A stretch of 64,000 nucleotides of DNA. Source: Margaritifera margaritifera. Lineage: Eukaryota > Mollusca > Bivalvia > Unionida > Margaritiferidae. Both the position numbers and the translations under genes were made by a program. A model generated the notes under the pieces. That model saw only the letters and a list, made by a program, of their open reading frames with translations, was not told the origin of the DNA and made no database searches. Where the stretch lies: positions 10,203,001-10,267,000 of the forward strand of contig JAQPZY010001686.1 in NCBI GenBank assembly GCA_029931535.1, written 5' to 3'. This document shows positions 1 to 11,994 of the stretch, in pieces; position 1 is the first letter of the stretch; each line of letters starts with the position of its first letter.

Positions 1-396
1 ACCACTCAAAGAAAGGATGATATTTTCATTCAGGTTCTTTTCATCCTGGATCCATTGGGTTATCTACTCGGCCTAGAAGGAATTAGGCCAAGACCATATG
101 AATTTCTTATGAATATCATCTCATAAGGTTAGGGCAGTTGCCACCAGCATAGCATTCAAGCAAAAAATTCTTAGCTAACATCATTCAAGCTGTGGAATGG
201 AGGTCTGATATGATAATCATCAGCATCTATCTGAAAGACATTTCATCCCAAAGGGCTTAACTTAATGTAGAGGGATCTATATCAGCAGTGCAAAAGCCAT
301 CTTCCCAGATCAGTGACACAGGTTACCCTACTTCCACTGTATATGTGGGAGCAAAATAAAATTAATTTGTATTTCATTTATCTGTCTTAACCCCAG
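1..396. other. intron or upstream flank, no gene seen
   Basis: No exon-like open frame with matching splice sites was found. The stretch ends in a good polypyrimidine-AG acceptor at 395-396, so it is probably intron of the plus-strand gene whose next exon starts at 397. Confidence 0.45.
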
Positions 397-466
397 CCCA
401 TGTCTCACATGAGGCTGGAAGCTGCTTTGCATGCATTAAGAGATTGGAGACAGTGCCAACTTCAAG
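397..466 (+). CDS. penultimate exon, unrecognised coiled-coil-like gene
   Basis: This is a 70-nt exon predicted from an acceptor (TTAACCCCAG ending at 396) and a strong donor (CAAG then GTAAGG at 467). It is open in one frame and gives 23 residues rich in Leu, Ala, Arg and Gln (RLEAALHALRDW, then QCQLQ), which suggests an amphipathic helix. It ends with one base of a split codon, G. The next exon at 2016 begins with CC, which completes GCC (Ala) and keeps the long downstream frame open. I do not recognise the family. The phase match and splice sites are seen; membership of the same gene is inferred. Confidence 0.6.
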
Positions 467-536
467 GTAAGGGGATGAAACTTCCTGTATCTTTTACCTA
501 TTCTCCTAACACATTATAATTTGGTAATATATTTTT

Positions 537-911
537 AGAAACCAATTTTGTAGTAAAATGTTTCCTTGATAATACTTACCAATTACAATATAGGCACTGC
601 CTCCCAAGCACTCCCTACGGTTACATCCTGGGAAGAGCATGCACTTCCACTTCAGTAGTAACTGACAGATGATGGAATTTGTGACCAATCCCACTATTCA
701 AGGGAAGACCACTCTCATCTGACTTCCCTCTGAGTAAAGATATGATGTTTTAGCAAATTTATTGCTAACACAAGTCAAAATGCGTAGTTCCCACCTTGTG
801 TTTTTATTTGGGAGGGCTGGATTTGAGAGGTAGAGGATGTTCTGCTAATATATTAGATATGATAAGGTAAGTATTGTCAAAGAAACATTTAACCCCAAAA
901 ATTTGGTTTCT
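537..911. mobile_element. compact inverted-repeat element related to DIRS termini
   Basis: The two ends are inverted copies of each other. The left arm starts AGAAACCAATTTTGTAG and runs through GATAATACTTACC. The right arm, read in reverse, starts AGAAACCAAATTTTTGG and runs through GACAATACTTACC. The same terminal sequence opens the DIRS-like element at 17729 and a related form occurs at 38404. No coding capacity is seen. It sits in the intron between the exons at 397 and 2016, and looks like a DIRS-derived non-autonomous or internally deleted copy. Confidence 0.6.
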
Positions 912-2015
912 AAAGTTTCACTCACTTGAAATCATAGAACCAGTCTAGAAATCCCATAGTACTCTTGCTCCAAGACAAGAATCATGACAGAGTTCCATTG
1001 GGTGCAGTCACATCTTATTCTTGCATAACAAGAGTTCTTTTTTCTTAGCTTGGATTTCAAATAAATTTTGTATAACAACTTCAAGAAATGGTATGATAAT
1101 TTTTATCACGCTAAATAGATTTTAATCTGTTGCTGGAAATAACTCTTATTCTAGTTCAGCAAAAGAAAGGCAATTTTATCTTTTGCATGAAAGTTGCTAA
1201 GTGGAGATATTAAAAAAATTGGTCTGCCACAAAAATAGGTATGTTAATGTACAGACTGGGACATCAGTATTGGTCTCCCGTGTATTGTGTTAATGTACAG
1301 ACTGAGACATCAGTATTGGTCTCCCATGTATTGTGTAATGTACAGACTGAGACATCAGTATTGGTCTCCCATGTATTGTGTTAATGTACAGACTGAGACA
1401 TCAGTATTGGTCTCCCATGTATCATCCAGCTGTCTTCTAAATATGAAGATAAAATGCAGCCATCATATCTAATCTGAGAGGTACCTTTTGATCTCCTAAA
1501 TTCATCTATCTTTTTCTCCCATCGTTAAAATCATTTAACCTCAGGATGCAACTTTTTACATGTATGTGGTATTATTGTAAACCTAATTTGGTTCATATCC
1601 CATTAATTTTTCTGACTTTGAAATTGATTCTTTAAAACTTCAAGATACAAATAGCAGCAGATCCACAACTTTTAATAGCTGCAAAAAGGTTTGACATTGG
1701 AAATTGGGAAATTTAGTAGCCACAACAAAATAAAGTTCACACTAAACAATAAGCATATGCTCTGCGTAGGTATGGAGAATGCTATGCGACTCCCATACCT
1801 AACTTTAAGTCTAAATGCGTGTAATCAGAATTTTGTCCAACTGAAGTAAAAGTCTCTGTGATAGTTCTTTTTTTGGCCACAGGTGACACAATTATGCACA
1901 TATTATGGAGGAGTGATTTTTTGTTCAGTAAACATTTTTAGCATGTATTGTGTTAATTTTCTTCTTTATTGAACTAAACTTTGGTTAAGTAATTACTTTT
2001 AACTTTAATTTTAAG
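912..2015. other. intron remainder
   Basis: Apart from the 46-bp array at 1243-1422 nothing coding is seen. The stretch is AT-rich and ends in the acceptor TTTTAAG used by the exon starting at 2016. Confidence 0.5.
1243..1422. repeat. 46-bp minisatellite, 4 copies
   Basis: Four head-to-tail copies of a 46-bp unit begin at 1243, 1289, 1335 and 1380. The unit contains TACAGACTGAGACATCAG and TTGGTCTCCCATGTATTG. The third copy lacks one T and the last is truncated. A short open frame crosses the array, but 46 is not a multiple of three and there is no other sign of coding. Confidence 0.9.
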
Positions 2016-2506
2016 CCAATGACAAGATGCAGTCCATCGCAGCAGAGACATGGAAGTTAATTTCCCAGGAGAAGTCTGACATGAATCTTGACATGTCAAC
2101 AATACAAGATCAAATTGACAACATAATGAAACAACCAACACCTCCTAGTCTATACAATGGTGCTACAAATGACAGAATACTAGAAAGTTTTGAGTCTCAG
2201 ATACCAACATTGCCTGAAATTGACCCCACTGGTACTCTTGTAACACAGGGACTAAATAACCAAAAAACTGGGAGTCGACCAAGCAGCACAGCTTCAGTGA
2301 AGCCTCAGATTGAAATGATACAAAACTCTCTTACAGAGTCTAAGATTGAAAATCAGAATTATGTTCATGAAAGTCTGGAGATACTGTCAGTAGATGGAGA
2401 CAGTAGGTCTTGTACACCAAGACCCCCAAGTTCCGACAAGAGACAGTCTTCCGCATCAAGTTCAAGATCAAGAACAGTAACTCCTGTGAACAAATCCGGA
2501 ACTTGA
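2016..2506 (+). CDS. last exon of unrecognised gene, helical then Ser/Thr-rich tail
   Basis: The frame is open from the acceptor AG at 2014-2015 to TGA at 2504-2506, giving 162 whole codons after the split Ala codon. The first 45 or so residues look helical (NDKMQSIAAETWKLISQ and onward). A Pro/Ser/Thr-rich, probably disordered region follows, ending in a dense run of Ser, Arg and Thr (QSSASSSRSRTVTPVN). SRPSS, TPRPPSS and TVTP would be candidate phosphosites. The ATG at 2027 is inside the exon and need not be a start. Joined to the exon at 397, it gives a protein C terminus of about 185 residues. I could not assign a family; a cytoskeletal or ciliary coiled-coil protein is a guess from composition only. 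The long open frame in AT-rich DNA, the splice phase and the downstream poly(A) signal support a real gene. Confidence 0.72.
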
Positions 2507-3021
2507 TGGATTCTAACAGTAAATGGTGTGGCAGTACAAATAAGGTCTTAATAGACATTAATTACACTTCTAAAGAACAACTTTACATTATTTTCTTTCT
2601 GTGTATCTTGGCTCTGCAATAATTGACCTTTGATGAGAATCTCTGCTAAGAGATTAAAAATATGGCATGGTATATGCATAATAAATTATATGTTATAAAT
2701 TGGTAAATAATATAATTAATTCTTTATTTGGAAAAAAGAAAACTGAGATATTTGATATAATTCACCAAGAGAGGATTCAGTATTCTCAATATCTTAGTGA
2801 TTGTACAGCCAAGATGTACAAAATATTTGCAAGATATTGCCAAGGCTTGGCACTATCAAGTCTTATTGAAATAAGTGTGACATTGACAAGTCTTTTACAA
2901 GGTAAAGTTGACATGTTTACTCCTCTAGGCAGTTGGAATTTTTGAAACAACTGTTAAAAGCACCTCTTAGTGCACTTGCTGTTACAGTGGTTTGTATTTG
3001 AGTTAAATGATACAAATGAGA
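2507..3021 (+). other. 3' UTR and downstream flank
   Basis: The 3' UTR probably runs from the TGA at 2506 to shortly after the AATAAA at 2680. An 81-codon open frame at 2700-2945 lies past that signal, matches no family I know and is treated as chance. Confidence 0.45.
2680..2685 (+). promoter_or_regulatory. poly(A) signal AATAAA
   Basis: A canonical AATAAA lies 174 bases after the stop codon at 2506, a normal distance for the end of the plus-strand gene. No other strong hexamer lies closer. Confidence 0.5.
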
Positions 3022-3429
3022 TACAGTGAAACTTCTCAAGACTAAAAACCAATAGTACCCAACAAAAATTTTGATTTTTAGTTTTTTTTTTGTTTACTGA
3101 TGTCAGATTTGAACTAAAAATGAGATACAATGTTATGTCCTTAAAGTTATAGCATAATGTATATATATGTGACTACTTTATGTTTTATTAATATCTCGTT
3201 TCTGTTGATATTTATAGTAAATATTTACACTAATTATGGTTCAACACATGCATTTGTACTTTCATGTAAATTTACATGATTTAATACAATGTTACTAGCC
3301 AGTAAATATGAGAGAACATTGATGCAAAATTGTTCTTTTGCTGGTGTTTGTCATCACTAATGTAAAAGATGAGGGTGTAAACCTTGCTTTAAATTAAAAA
3401 GTTAGTTAATTGAGGATCATTTAGGTGTA

Positions 3430-4465
3430 TAGTGGTTCCCCTCTTATAAGGCAACCCTTCTGCCACAGAAAAGTGGCCTTTCTGGAGGGGATCACACAGG
3501 TGTAAATAATAATTAATATAAAGTACAAAGCACATAACTAAATTTGAAATATTTAATATTGTCATTTAAAAATCATAGGTATGTGATGGAATTAGTGTGA
3601 TTAAACTTATATTAATGTTACTAGTATTTAAAATAATTATGAATAATCATCATAGTGCAAAACCACCTTGTCAATAAAATCAGGGTACAAACAGCTGGCT
3701 GTAACTCATCTCCAGCCATTCCATTTTCCCACTGCTGCAGAATGTATAACTGATGTTTATTTGAATTTTTCTGACCTAAAATTTTCTCAGCAGTAATAAA
3801 ACGACTCTATCTTGTTTTTCTTTAGGCAAATTGCTTTCACTTTTATTTTTAAACTGAAAATGTCCGACAACTTTTCACACTTTTTGCAACAATTTGTTCC
3901 TTCATTGGCAATGTGTATCCTTAGATATTACAGGAAATGAGCTTGTGATATGATTAACTGATTTTAGCCCAATACTCTTTTAAATAAATTCCACAGTATA
4001 TGTGAGAAGCCAGGATAGCTAACACACCATTTTTTTATAATGATGACCGGACATCATGCTGACTTAAGCTGAACAATATTGGGCTTCACAGCTGTTAGCT
4101 TTTGTCATCTTGATAATTATTGGTGGTAATAATAGCCAATAATTATCAAAGTGACAAAATTCTGACATCCAAGGAACACACAGCAGTAAGGATAATTGGA
4201 TTACTTATCTCTTTGTATGGATTAAAGTTAGCTAATTTATCAGCATGTTGGAACAATGTCAATGTGTTGAATTTAGAAATCACCAAATATTCACAAGATT
4301 TTGGTCTGTAAACTCCATTATATAAATTTGATAGTTTGCACTAATTATTGCTAGATGCATTAGTGGGGTGGCCAGGGTAGGAGTACTTTTGAACACAAAC
4401 TTGTCAGTGCCAAGGGATTCTGGGTGTATAAAGCAGGTGGCAGCTGTTCAAGCGGGGGACCACTG
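3430..4465. mobile_element. nested TA-flanked inverted-repeat element
   Basis: The left end TAGTGGTTCCCCTCTTATAA follows TA at 3428-3429. The right end, read inwards, is CAGTGGTCCCCCGCTTG with TA at 4466-4467. The ends are imperfect inverted repeats of the pogo type. There is no transposase frame. It lies wholly inside the element at 3024-4945, so it inserted later. Confidence 0.65.
4100..4159. repeat. 24-bp-arm hairpin inside the nested element
   Basis: Arms at 4100-4123 and 4136-4159 pair at 22 of 24 positions around a 12-base loop. The left arm reads TTTTGTCATCTTGATAATTA then TTGG. It sits centrally in the TA element at 3430-4465 and could fold as RNA or DNA. Confidence 0.8.
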
Positions 4466-4947
4466 TATAGTATCAGATATAGTGAGATGAATGGCAAATA
4501 AATATAATTTCCTTTTATTTGCACAACCACTGGCACTGTTTTACAACACCTAACTGTGAAAGCTGTCACTCTAACTATGTGCAAAGACTACCAATTATCC
4601 TATTGTTGTCTGTGGTGATAATCTGTGCTAATGCATGTGCTGGGCTTTGTTTTACTTCATGCATGGCCCGAGGCAATTTCCAGACCATTGGCTGACCTCA
4701 AAACTGGGATCTGGCAGCTACCTGGCCAGATTTTGAATAAGTTTCAGTTTTATGGGATTAATTTTAGTGTAAAAATAAAATTTAGGACAAAAAATTGTAT
4801 TGGTTTTCAAAGTAGAGGGGTTTTCAGTTTTCTGAATATTTATTTTTAGAAATTAAAGAAGGAAAAGTTCAGGACCTGAATTTTTTTTCAGTTTTAAGCG
4901 GATTTTGGTTTAGTGAGTTTTTTTTGTTCTTGAGAGGCTTCACTGTA

Positions 4948-5919
4948 TGTGTATTTACTGAAACTGTTTCAGTTCATTCCAATATTTGATGTGATATTTT
5001 CACCAGTATTATGAATACATACCCATCAATGCACGTGTGTTTATGTGTCTTTTGTGAGGTCTGTAATTTAAAAAAAACAACAGAAATGTATGGTCTAAAA
5101 GTACCAATTCAGATTCCATAGACCAGGATGTTATCATATTCATTGATTTAGATATATACTGTTGATGCAAGCTCTTGTTGAACACCATATCCAATGCTTA
5201 AAATCTTCAATCGCATCTATATACTGCATCTCTTACATAACTTCTGCTAAGAAATCTTTCCACTTTGCATTTACTTTACAAGATAATTGTGTGTGAATTG
5301 GTTCATCCTCATATCCACAGTGGCAGCTTTTACATTAAAGATGCTTGCAACAACTTTTAATTGTTCAACATTTTACTTAATTTTATTTCTTCCAGGCAGG
5401 CCACATACTTTTGTCAAAATATCCATATTTTTGTAATTTTAGTACCAAGGTCAATTTAAACAAGCAAATGTTAGGAAAATTAAGTGTGGGTGTATACAAA
5501 TTAGAAAAGCTAAAATGTTCTATGTGATTAACCTTAGTAGTATAATTAGGTCAGCATTTCTCACAAGTTCAACTCTTTTGATGGCCAAATTTAGGTATGT
5601 GTATACAACTTTTCATTTTGATGATATATTTAAGAAGATATTTGCAGCTCTAGAAAAAAAATCATTCATTGGGAATATCCATCTGCATGTCCATACTTAT
5701 GATAAAATATTCATAAAATACAGACAGATTTTTGCATGTGGTCAGCCTGGATGACATGGATGTAATGTGTTCACAAAATATGTAAATAAAAGTATAATTT
5801 CCTTAATTTCCACTTGTAGCCAATTACTAAATACTAACTTCCATTCCTGGAGTTAAGTGTGGTCATTTATTATGACCCACCCCACCCCACCTCAAAAAAA
5901 AAAATGGGGGGGGGGTATA
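4948..5919. other. intergenic, nothing recognised
   Basis: AT-rich sequence with short open frames only. No conserved peptide, RNA gene or bounded repeat is recognised. A run of A followed by nine or more G lies near 5900. Confidence 0.4.
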
Positions 5920-6560
5920 TACTGGAGTCAGCTTGTCTGTACAACTGTCTAACTTTCATAATATCTCTTGAACCCTTTGATAAGTTTTCCTGAAGCCTAG
6001 CATATATTTATATCATGACTTGACATTGTGTCCTGTAATAATTTGACTCTCTGACCAGCAGTTTAAATTGTCCATATTTTTATTACAAATTGTATCTATA
6101 CATCCATCCATCTATCCAACTCTTCTCCAGTTAATATATCCTGAACAATATGAGATATCTTCCTCAAACTTGGTATGCATTTGTATCATGACAAGAGTTT
6201 GTGTCCCATACAAGATTCAGCTTTGTCAGATTAGTACTTTTAGAGTTATCCCCCCATATTTGAAATTGTATTTACACTTCACATCTCCTCAACTGTTTGA
6301 GATATCTTCATGGAACTTTGTATCCTCTTGAATCATGACTAGACAGTGTGTCTTGTAAAAGAATGGGTTCTGTCAGATCAACATTTTAAGAGTTATCTCC
6401 ATGTTAAAAATAATGGTGTCCACCTGTCTGTCTGTCTGTCACACACTTTACAGTTAATATCTTTCACACCATTTAAGATATATTCATGAAACTTGACATG
6501 TACTTGTATCTTGACAAGAGTTTGTCACATGTAAGAAAGGGCTTTGTCAGATTTTTAAAG
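5920..6560. repeat. diverged tandem repeat block, about 120-150 bp period, 4 copies
   Basis: Four diverged copies share the order: a clause like GAGATATCTTCATG-AACTT, then ATCATGACAAGAGTTTGTG, then GCTTTGTCAGATTA, then AGAGTTATC. A TCTGTC microsatellite lies near 6425. The copies are too diverged for the exact period to be fixed by eye. Confidence 0.65.
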
Positions 6561-6580
6561 CTAGGTTATTCCATAAGTAC

Positions 6581-9000
6581 TCGCTTATCAACAGATCTGG
6601 TATTTTATCTAGTGTAAACAGCCACCTGTCATAAACAACCAACATTGTTGTGTTTGCTAAGTAGCAGTTAGCACTTTATTTGCAAGTGACTTTTTACAAG
6701 TGTTGCATAACTGATTTTGGAGAAAGTTAGAATGAATGTCAGAATATAATATGCTATAGTTTGGAGACAGATATAAACAAACATAGGAAAATATAGATCA
6801 TGCATGCACACACACACACACACACATAAAAGTAGGCCATTTTGAGCCCACCTGACCAAACAGCCATGTGAGCTTATGACATGGCCCTGTGTTTATTGTG
6901 TATCATTCACTGTCCAATTATCACTTTACATTTCAGCTTTAAAAAAAAATAAAAAATCAACCAAATTTGGCATATAGCATTCAGGCATAAATACAATTCA
7001 AGCATGTACAGATAATGTTGATGTGCCATAAGAAATGGTTGTTGTAACCAAAACCAGAAGCTTTTGAGTGACTTGTTAAAAAGCACATAACAAATCTGAC
7101 AGTTACTGGCATCAGTCTTTAAATTTTATACATATTATCTGCAATCAAATATGGCTGATGCTACTGAGTATAGACAAACTGTCAAAAAAGTTCTTCTCAA
7201 AAAGTATTCAACAGAATTTGATCAAATTTGACATAAAGCATCCTGGCAACAAGGCTTTTCAGGTTTGTACAGATGATACTCATCTGCTGTCCAATATGGC
7301 CATATAGAAAACACTTGCATTGACTGTATCTCAGTAACTACTTTGCAAATATTTATCCACTTTGACAGTGATATGGGCATTGTCCTCAGGGCATGTGTGA
7401 GCCAGATGAGTAACATCAGGCCTGCTTGGGTCTTTTGTTTGTGTCGAGAAGTTGTCTGTTGCCCATATTGCCTCTGCTCATATTCATAGGCAGGATGGGA
7501 ACTTCTGATGCTTTATTCTCAGCCATCACTAATGTTATTCATATAGTAAAGCTAATGTTTCTATGTTAATATTTTGTTTAATAATTTGTTGTTACGATCA
7601 TTTGAAGAATATTATTTCTGACTGAATTCAGATATATCCATCCATGCTTTATTATTCAAAAGTTTTATTTAAAATAAAAGATTAGTAATACTTGATGTCT
7701 CACTCTTTTGATTGTCTCTGAAAAATCTTTCAAATTTGCACAGTAGAATGTTGTCCACTATCATTTTTACCAGTATTTCTTTTTGCCCAAAATGTCTATC
7801 AGAAGCAATCTCATTTTAATCCTCCTCTTAAATAGCTCATATTTATTCAGAATGTATCAGGAATTTCTTGTCACACTTGTTGGATGAACAATTCTGATAA
7901 GACTGTCCCAAATTGCTAGTTGTAGTTACCAAAATCTCAGAAAAACTTGAAAATCAACACATCATAAATCATGACCTTTCTGTTCAGGTCAAATGCTGCA
8001 ATAACAATATCATCAATATAAAATATTGCTTTGTACATAAATAAATACCCCATCTTCAAACTGGCATACCTCGTAAATCCAGCTTGCCTATTGGCCTACC
8101 ATTGCAATTTCATAGCTGGTGAAACAAACATTGCAACTTCTTGCACACATCTTTCCAGCCAAGTTGCTCACAGCTGGATATAGTGCAGATGCAGCCAGTG
8201 GACTTTTTTTGCCTAAGTATACATGTCACTTGTTTGACCTTGTTCTACTTAGTTGTTAGTAATAAATCAGGCATTGTATTACTACCATGCTAAGAAGAAG
8301 TACACATATTTACAAAATTAATTTTAAAAAATACCAATAGTTGAATTAGATATACTATAGATAATTGTATAAGCTTAACAAATTGGAAAAGAGAGAGTCA
8401 ACACCATTAAGAATGTGTTGTAGAAGTTTTCCAGACATTGCAATTTTTTCAAGTGTTTGGCATGTTAGACACTGTTTGGACCAAAAACTTGTTGAATTTT
8501 ATAGTGAAAATACATGGATAATTCATTTGTCAATGAGGAAAGATATTGATATTGTTACAGACAACATCTATTAAGTAAAGCCCATTATATTTTGCTGTAT
8601 CAATTATGTTACTACAATTGTTAATTCTTACGTTACTCCCATACAATTTTATTAATTATACCAAATTACAAAGCCTGTTGACGACTCCGGGTATTTCCAA
8701 GCCAAGTCTTTACATGTATGCTGAATACATGTAGTTCCAAAGCACTTCAAACATGTAAATGAGGATGAAGCTGTATAACTATCAATTTTAAAGGTGACAT
8801 AAAGCTAGCAATGAATGCAATCAAAAATAAAAATTTATCTTAAAGCTAGGTACCCATCAAATTAAAAAATGATATATATCTTGTGATGAATGCAATAAAA
8901 AATATAGAATATGAATTAAATTTTAAATAATAATAATAATATCATTGCTTTAAAAGTTAAGTTCCTTTTATTATTTTTTTATTATCTTAATTTTTTTTTT
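6581..9000. other. intergenic with CA microsatellite and repeat scraps
   Basis: A (CA)n run lies at about 6807-6826. A hairpin-plus-AGCTTATG signature lies at 6846-6886 and single diverged monomers of the block that follows at 9030 lie around 7060-7430. The rest, from 7500 to 9000, is AT-rich and no gene is recognised. A 69-codon open frame at 8365-8574 matches nothing known to me. Confidence 0.4.
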
Positions 9001-9001
9001 T

Positions 9002-10130
9002 AGCTAACCTGATCATAAGGCCAAATGAGCTTATGGTATCTTCTTTCATCTGTCATCAATTTACCAATTGCTATTTATATCTTATTCTCAAAAACCACTT
9101 AACAGAAATTTGATCAAATCTGAGAGAAAGCATCCTAGCATAATGCTCTTTCAAATTTGTTGAAATGATGCTGATCTACCATCAAATATGGCCCCTGTTA
9201 CTTAAAATAAAAAAAATGTTAAACGACTTCTTCTCAAAATCCACTTAACAGAATGTGACCATTTAACATAAAACATCCTGGCATGAAGCTCTTTCAAATT
9301 TGTTCAAAAATTGCTGATCTGCCATCAAATATGGCCACAATTACTAAAAATGGAAAAAACTTTAACTGACTTATCAAAATATCTGTTCAACAGAATTTGA
9401 CAAAATTTGATAAAAAAGCATCCTTGCTTGAAGGTCTTTCAAATTTGTTCAAATAATGCTGATCTATCATCAAATATGGCCACCATTACTAAAAATAGGA
9501 AAACCTTTAAATGACTTTTTCAAAATTTGACCAAATTTAACAGAAAGCATCCTGGAAGAGATGGCTTCCAAATTGTTTATAAATGATGCCATTCTGCCAT
9601 CAAATATTGCCAACACTACTAAAAATTGAAAAATCTTTAAACAATTTCTTTTAAAAAACTACTCAACAGAATTTGTCCAAATATGAGAGAAAGCATCCTG
9701 GCAAGGTATTTCAGTTTTTGCACATGAGGCTGATCCACCATCAAATATGTGGCCATCATTACTAAAAATAAAATAAAAAAACTTGAAATGACTTCTCAGA
9801 AACTGCTCATAAGAGTTTGACTATATTTGACAAAAAACATTCTGCACGATTTAATATGGATGCTGCTACTTAAAATAGAAAATCCTTTGAATGACATCTC
9901 AAAAACTACTCAAAAGAATTTTACAAAGGGCTTACTTTTGTATAAATTATGCCAATCCACCATCAAATATGGTTGCTGCTACTAAAAATAGAAAAACTTC
10001 ATTTAAAGAGCCACTGAACAGAATATGACCAAATGTTACTGAAAGCATCATAACTTGAAGGCCTTTCACATTTATAGAAATGATGCTGATCCCCCCCATC
10101 AAACAGGGTTACTAAAAACAGAAAAACATT
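9002..10130. repeat. diverged tandem repeat block, about 110-125 bp period
   Basis: About eight diverged monomers share the order: GCATCCTGGCA, TCTTTCAAATTTGTTCA, ATGCTGATCTACCATCAAAT, ATGGCCACCATTACTAAAAA, then CTCAAAA and ACTCAACAGAATTTGA. The block opens with an imperfect hairpin (9002-9031) followed by TATGGTATC. It is interrupted at 10133 by a TA element and resumes at 11664-11950, so the transposon inserted into an existing array. Confidence 0.75.
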
Positions 10131-10132
10131 TA

Positions 10133-11663
10133 CCGCATATACTCGATTATGTCTACGTTTTTTACTTAAAATTTGACTCGTGCAGAGTAGGGGTCGTCTT
10201 ATAAGCGCGACATTAAAAAAAAAAATCTTGGGGTAATGTTGGAAACTAGAGATGTTTGCAGTACATAAAAATACTGTCAATTCATATATTTTTATGTTTT
10301 CATGCCACTATTCCTATGCAGTAATGCATATATGGTATGCACTGTGTTTATCCATTTCATGACGGTATTCATTACACAATACATGTATCTACAGTTATTT
10401 GGATTTTATTAATTTGAAAATATTACCGGTAAATTAAATACTACCTACCGCAAAATGAAGTGTCTGTCAATGTTTACCGTGGGTGTTTACTAGTAAGTAT
10501 ATTGCCTCAAAGTCAGAACAACCTGTATTTGTATTAATATTTGTGTTTTGCTGTATAAAGACTGTGCTTGATGCAATAAAAGTTTTGATTTAATTTGTAT
10601 TTTTTTTTTCCACAAGTCAGATTTAATTCCCAAGTGATATTTCCCAAGTTATCTGCGAGTGCACGTGGGCGATAAGCCTTTGGCTTGTAAAGGGACTCAC
10701 TTTGTTTTCAAGTTGACAATCCTTTTGATCGAGCCGCCAGTCTATACTTGTTCAGTGCCAAGTAGAGTTCTACAACTTTCTGTGCATATACTTTGACCTT
10801 AATCTCTTTGCTTGTAAAGGCACCACACTCTTTGTTTTCCCACATGATAACCCTTTGATCAAGCCGCGAGTTTGATATATGTTCAGTGCGAAGTAACAGA
10901 GGGTGGCTATTTGAACGCCCTGTGATCTTGCCGCACAATTGACATGTGTTCAGTTGCAGGCTTTAATAGATTTCTGACTTTATGATCAAAGTGTTACTCA
11001 CAGAGCCCAAGCTCAGTCTTTGCATAAGCACCCGCATATGACAGTAAAGCCGAAAATCAGGGTCGGACGAGATTTATGATGACTAGACGACGACGATTTA
11101 CAATGACTAGACGACGATGTAAGATTTCAGAACTTTATCAGAAAATGAGGATTAATTCTTGGACTTTGTACCAGATGACATTAGATAGTGACATTTATAG
11201 GATACCGTTAATCACAAAAAAGTGGGCTTAACTTTCATTGTTTATTTGTACGACGTGTGGAATTAACATATTTCGGGATATTGTGAATCGGATCATTCGG
11301 AACTTCTATTTTTATACCGGTATGTGACCTATAATTGAATTCGTGGATTTATCACATAAATGGATTTAAAATGTCAAGCATTATGGATGTCAATGGACTT
11401 TATTACACAAAGATGGACAAATTGTAAGTTGTCAATTTATTTGTGACATATTTCACTCAATCATATAATGGTATTTTACACTGGTTTTGTCTTTAGTTTG
11501 GCTTGTTTATATTTCCAAAGTGCATTTCTGACTCACTAAGAAGTCACCCCTTTAGACGGATCTGACTTGCAAAATACACCCCGACTTATAGGAGGGTCAT
11601 AGCGAAATTCACTTTTTGCAGCCCTAAAAAGGGGGGGGTCGACTTATAATCGAGTATATACGA
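10133..11663. mobile_element. 1.5-kb TA-flanked inverted-repeat element
   Basis: The left end CCGCATATACTCGATTATG follows TA (10131-10132). The right end, read inwards, is TCGTATATACTCGATTATAA, followed inwards by GTCGACCCC, with TA at 11664-11665. Its ends resemble those of the twin-hairpin MITEs at 44719, 52455 and 60724 (CCGTATATATACTCG), so they may form one family. The inside has two diverged copies of a roughly 130-bp segment (10690-10920) but no transposase frame. Confidence 0.7.
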
Positions 11664-11994
11664 TACACAACTTTATCTCAAAAAACTGCTCAATCGAATC
11701 TGACTGATTCTGAGAGGAAGCATTCTGGCATAGAGGCCTTTCAATATTGACAAATGATATTGATGTGCTATCAAACACTGATGAAGGTATAAAAAAACAA
11801 TAGAAATGTTGGAACAATTGTTTTGATAACAAATGCAATCAAAACAATATTGGAATAAATTTTTACAGGAAACATCCTACTGATACAGATTTTCGTGCCA
11901 ATTGCACTTGCATTTGGCTATTAGGCAGATGTGAGCCAAATAAGCAATCTCGGGCCCTCTTGGGCTCTTGCTTAAGAATGGGTTCAAGTTCAAT

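Larger units (their letters stand above)
3024..4945. mobile_element. TA-flanked inverted-repeat transposon (pogo/Tc-mariner-like), non-autonomous
   Basis: The element starts CAGTGAAACTTCTCAAGAC next to TA (3022-3023) and ends in GAGGCTTCACTG next to TA (4946-4947). Read inwards, the right end is CAGTGAAGCCTCTCAAGAAC, so the termini are inverted repeats. The CAGTG-AAC-CTC pattern and TA target duplication are those of pogo/Tc1-mariner elements. The second element at 12842 has nearly the same ends. No transposase frame is seen. A further TA element (3430-4465) is nested inside. Confidence 0.7.

Noticed and set aside
2700..2945. 81-codon plus-strand frame
   Set aside because: It lies after the AATAAA of the preceding gene, has no splice context and no known resemblance; AT-rich DNA gives such frames by chance.
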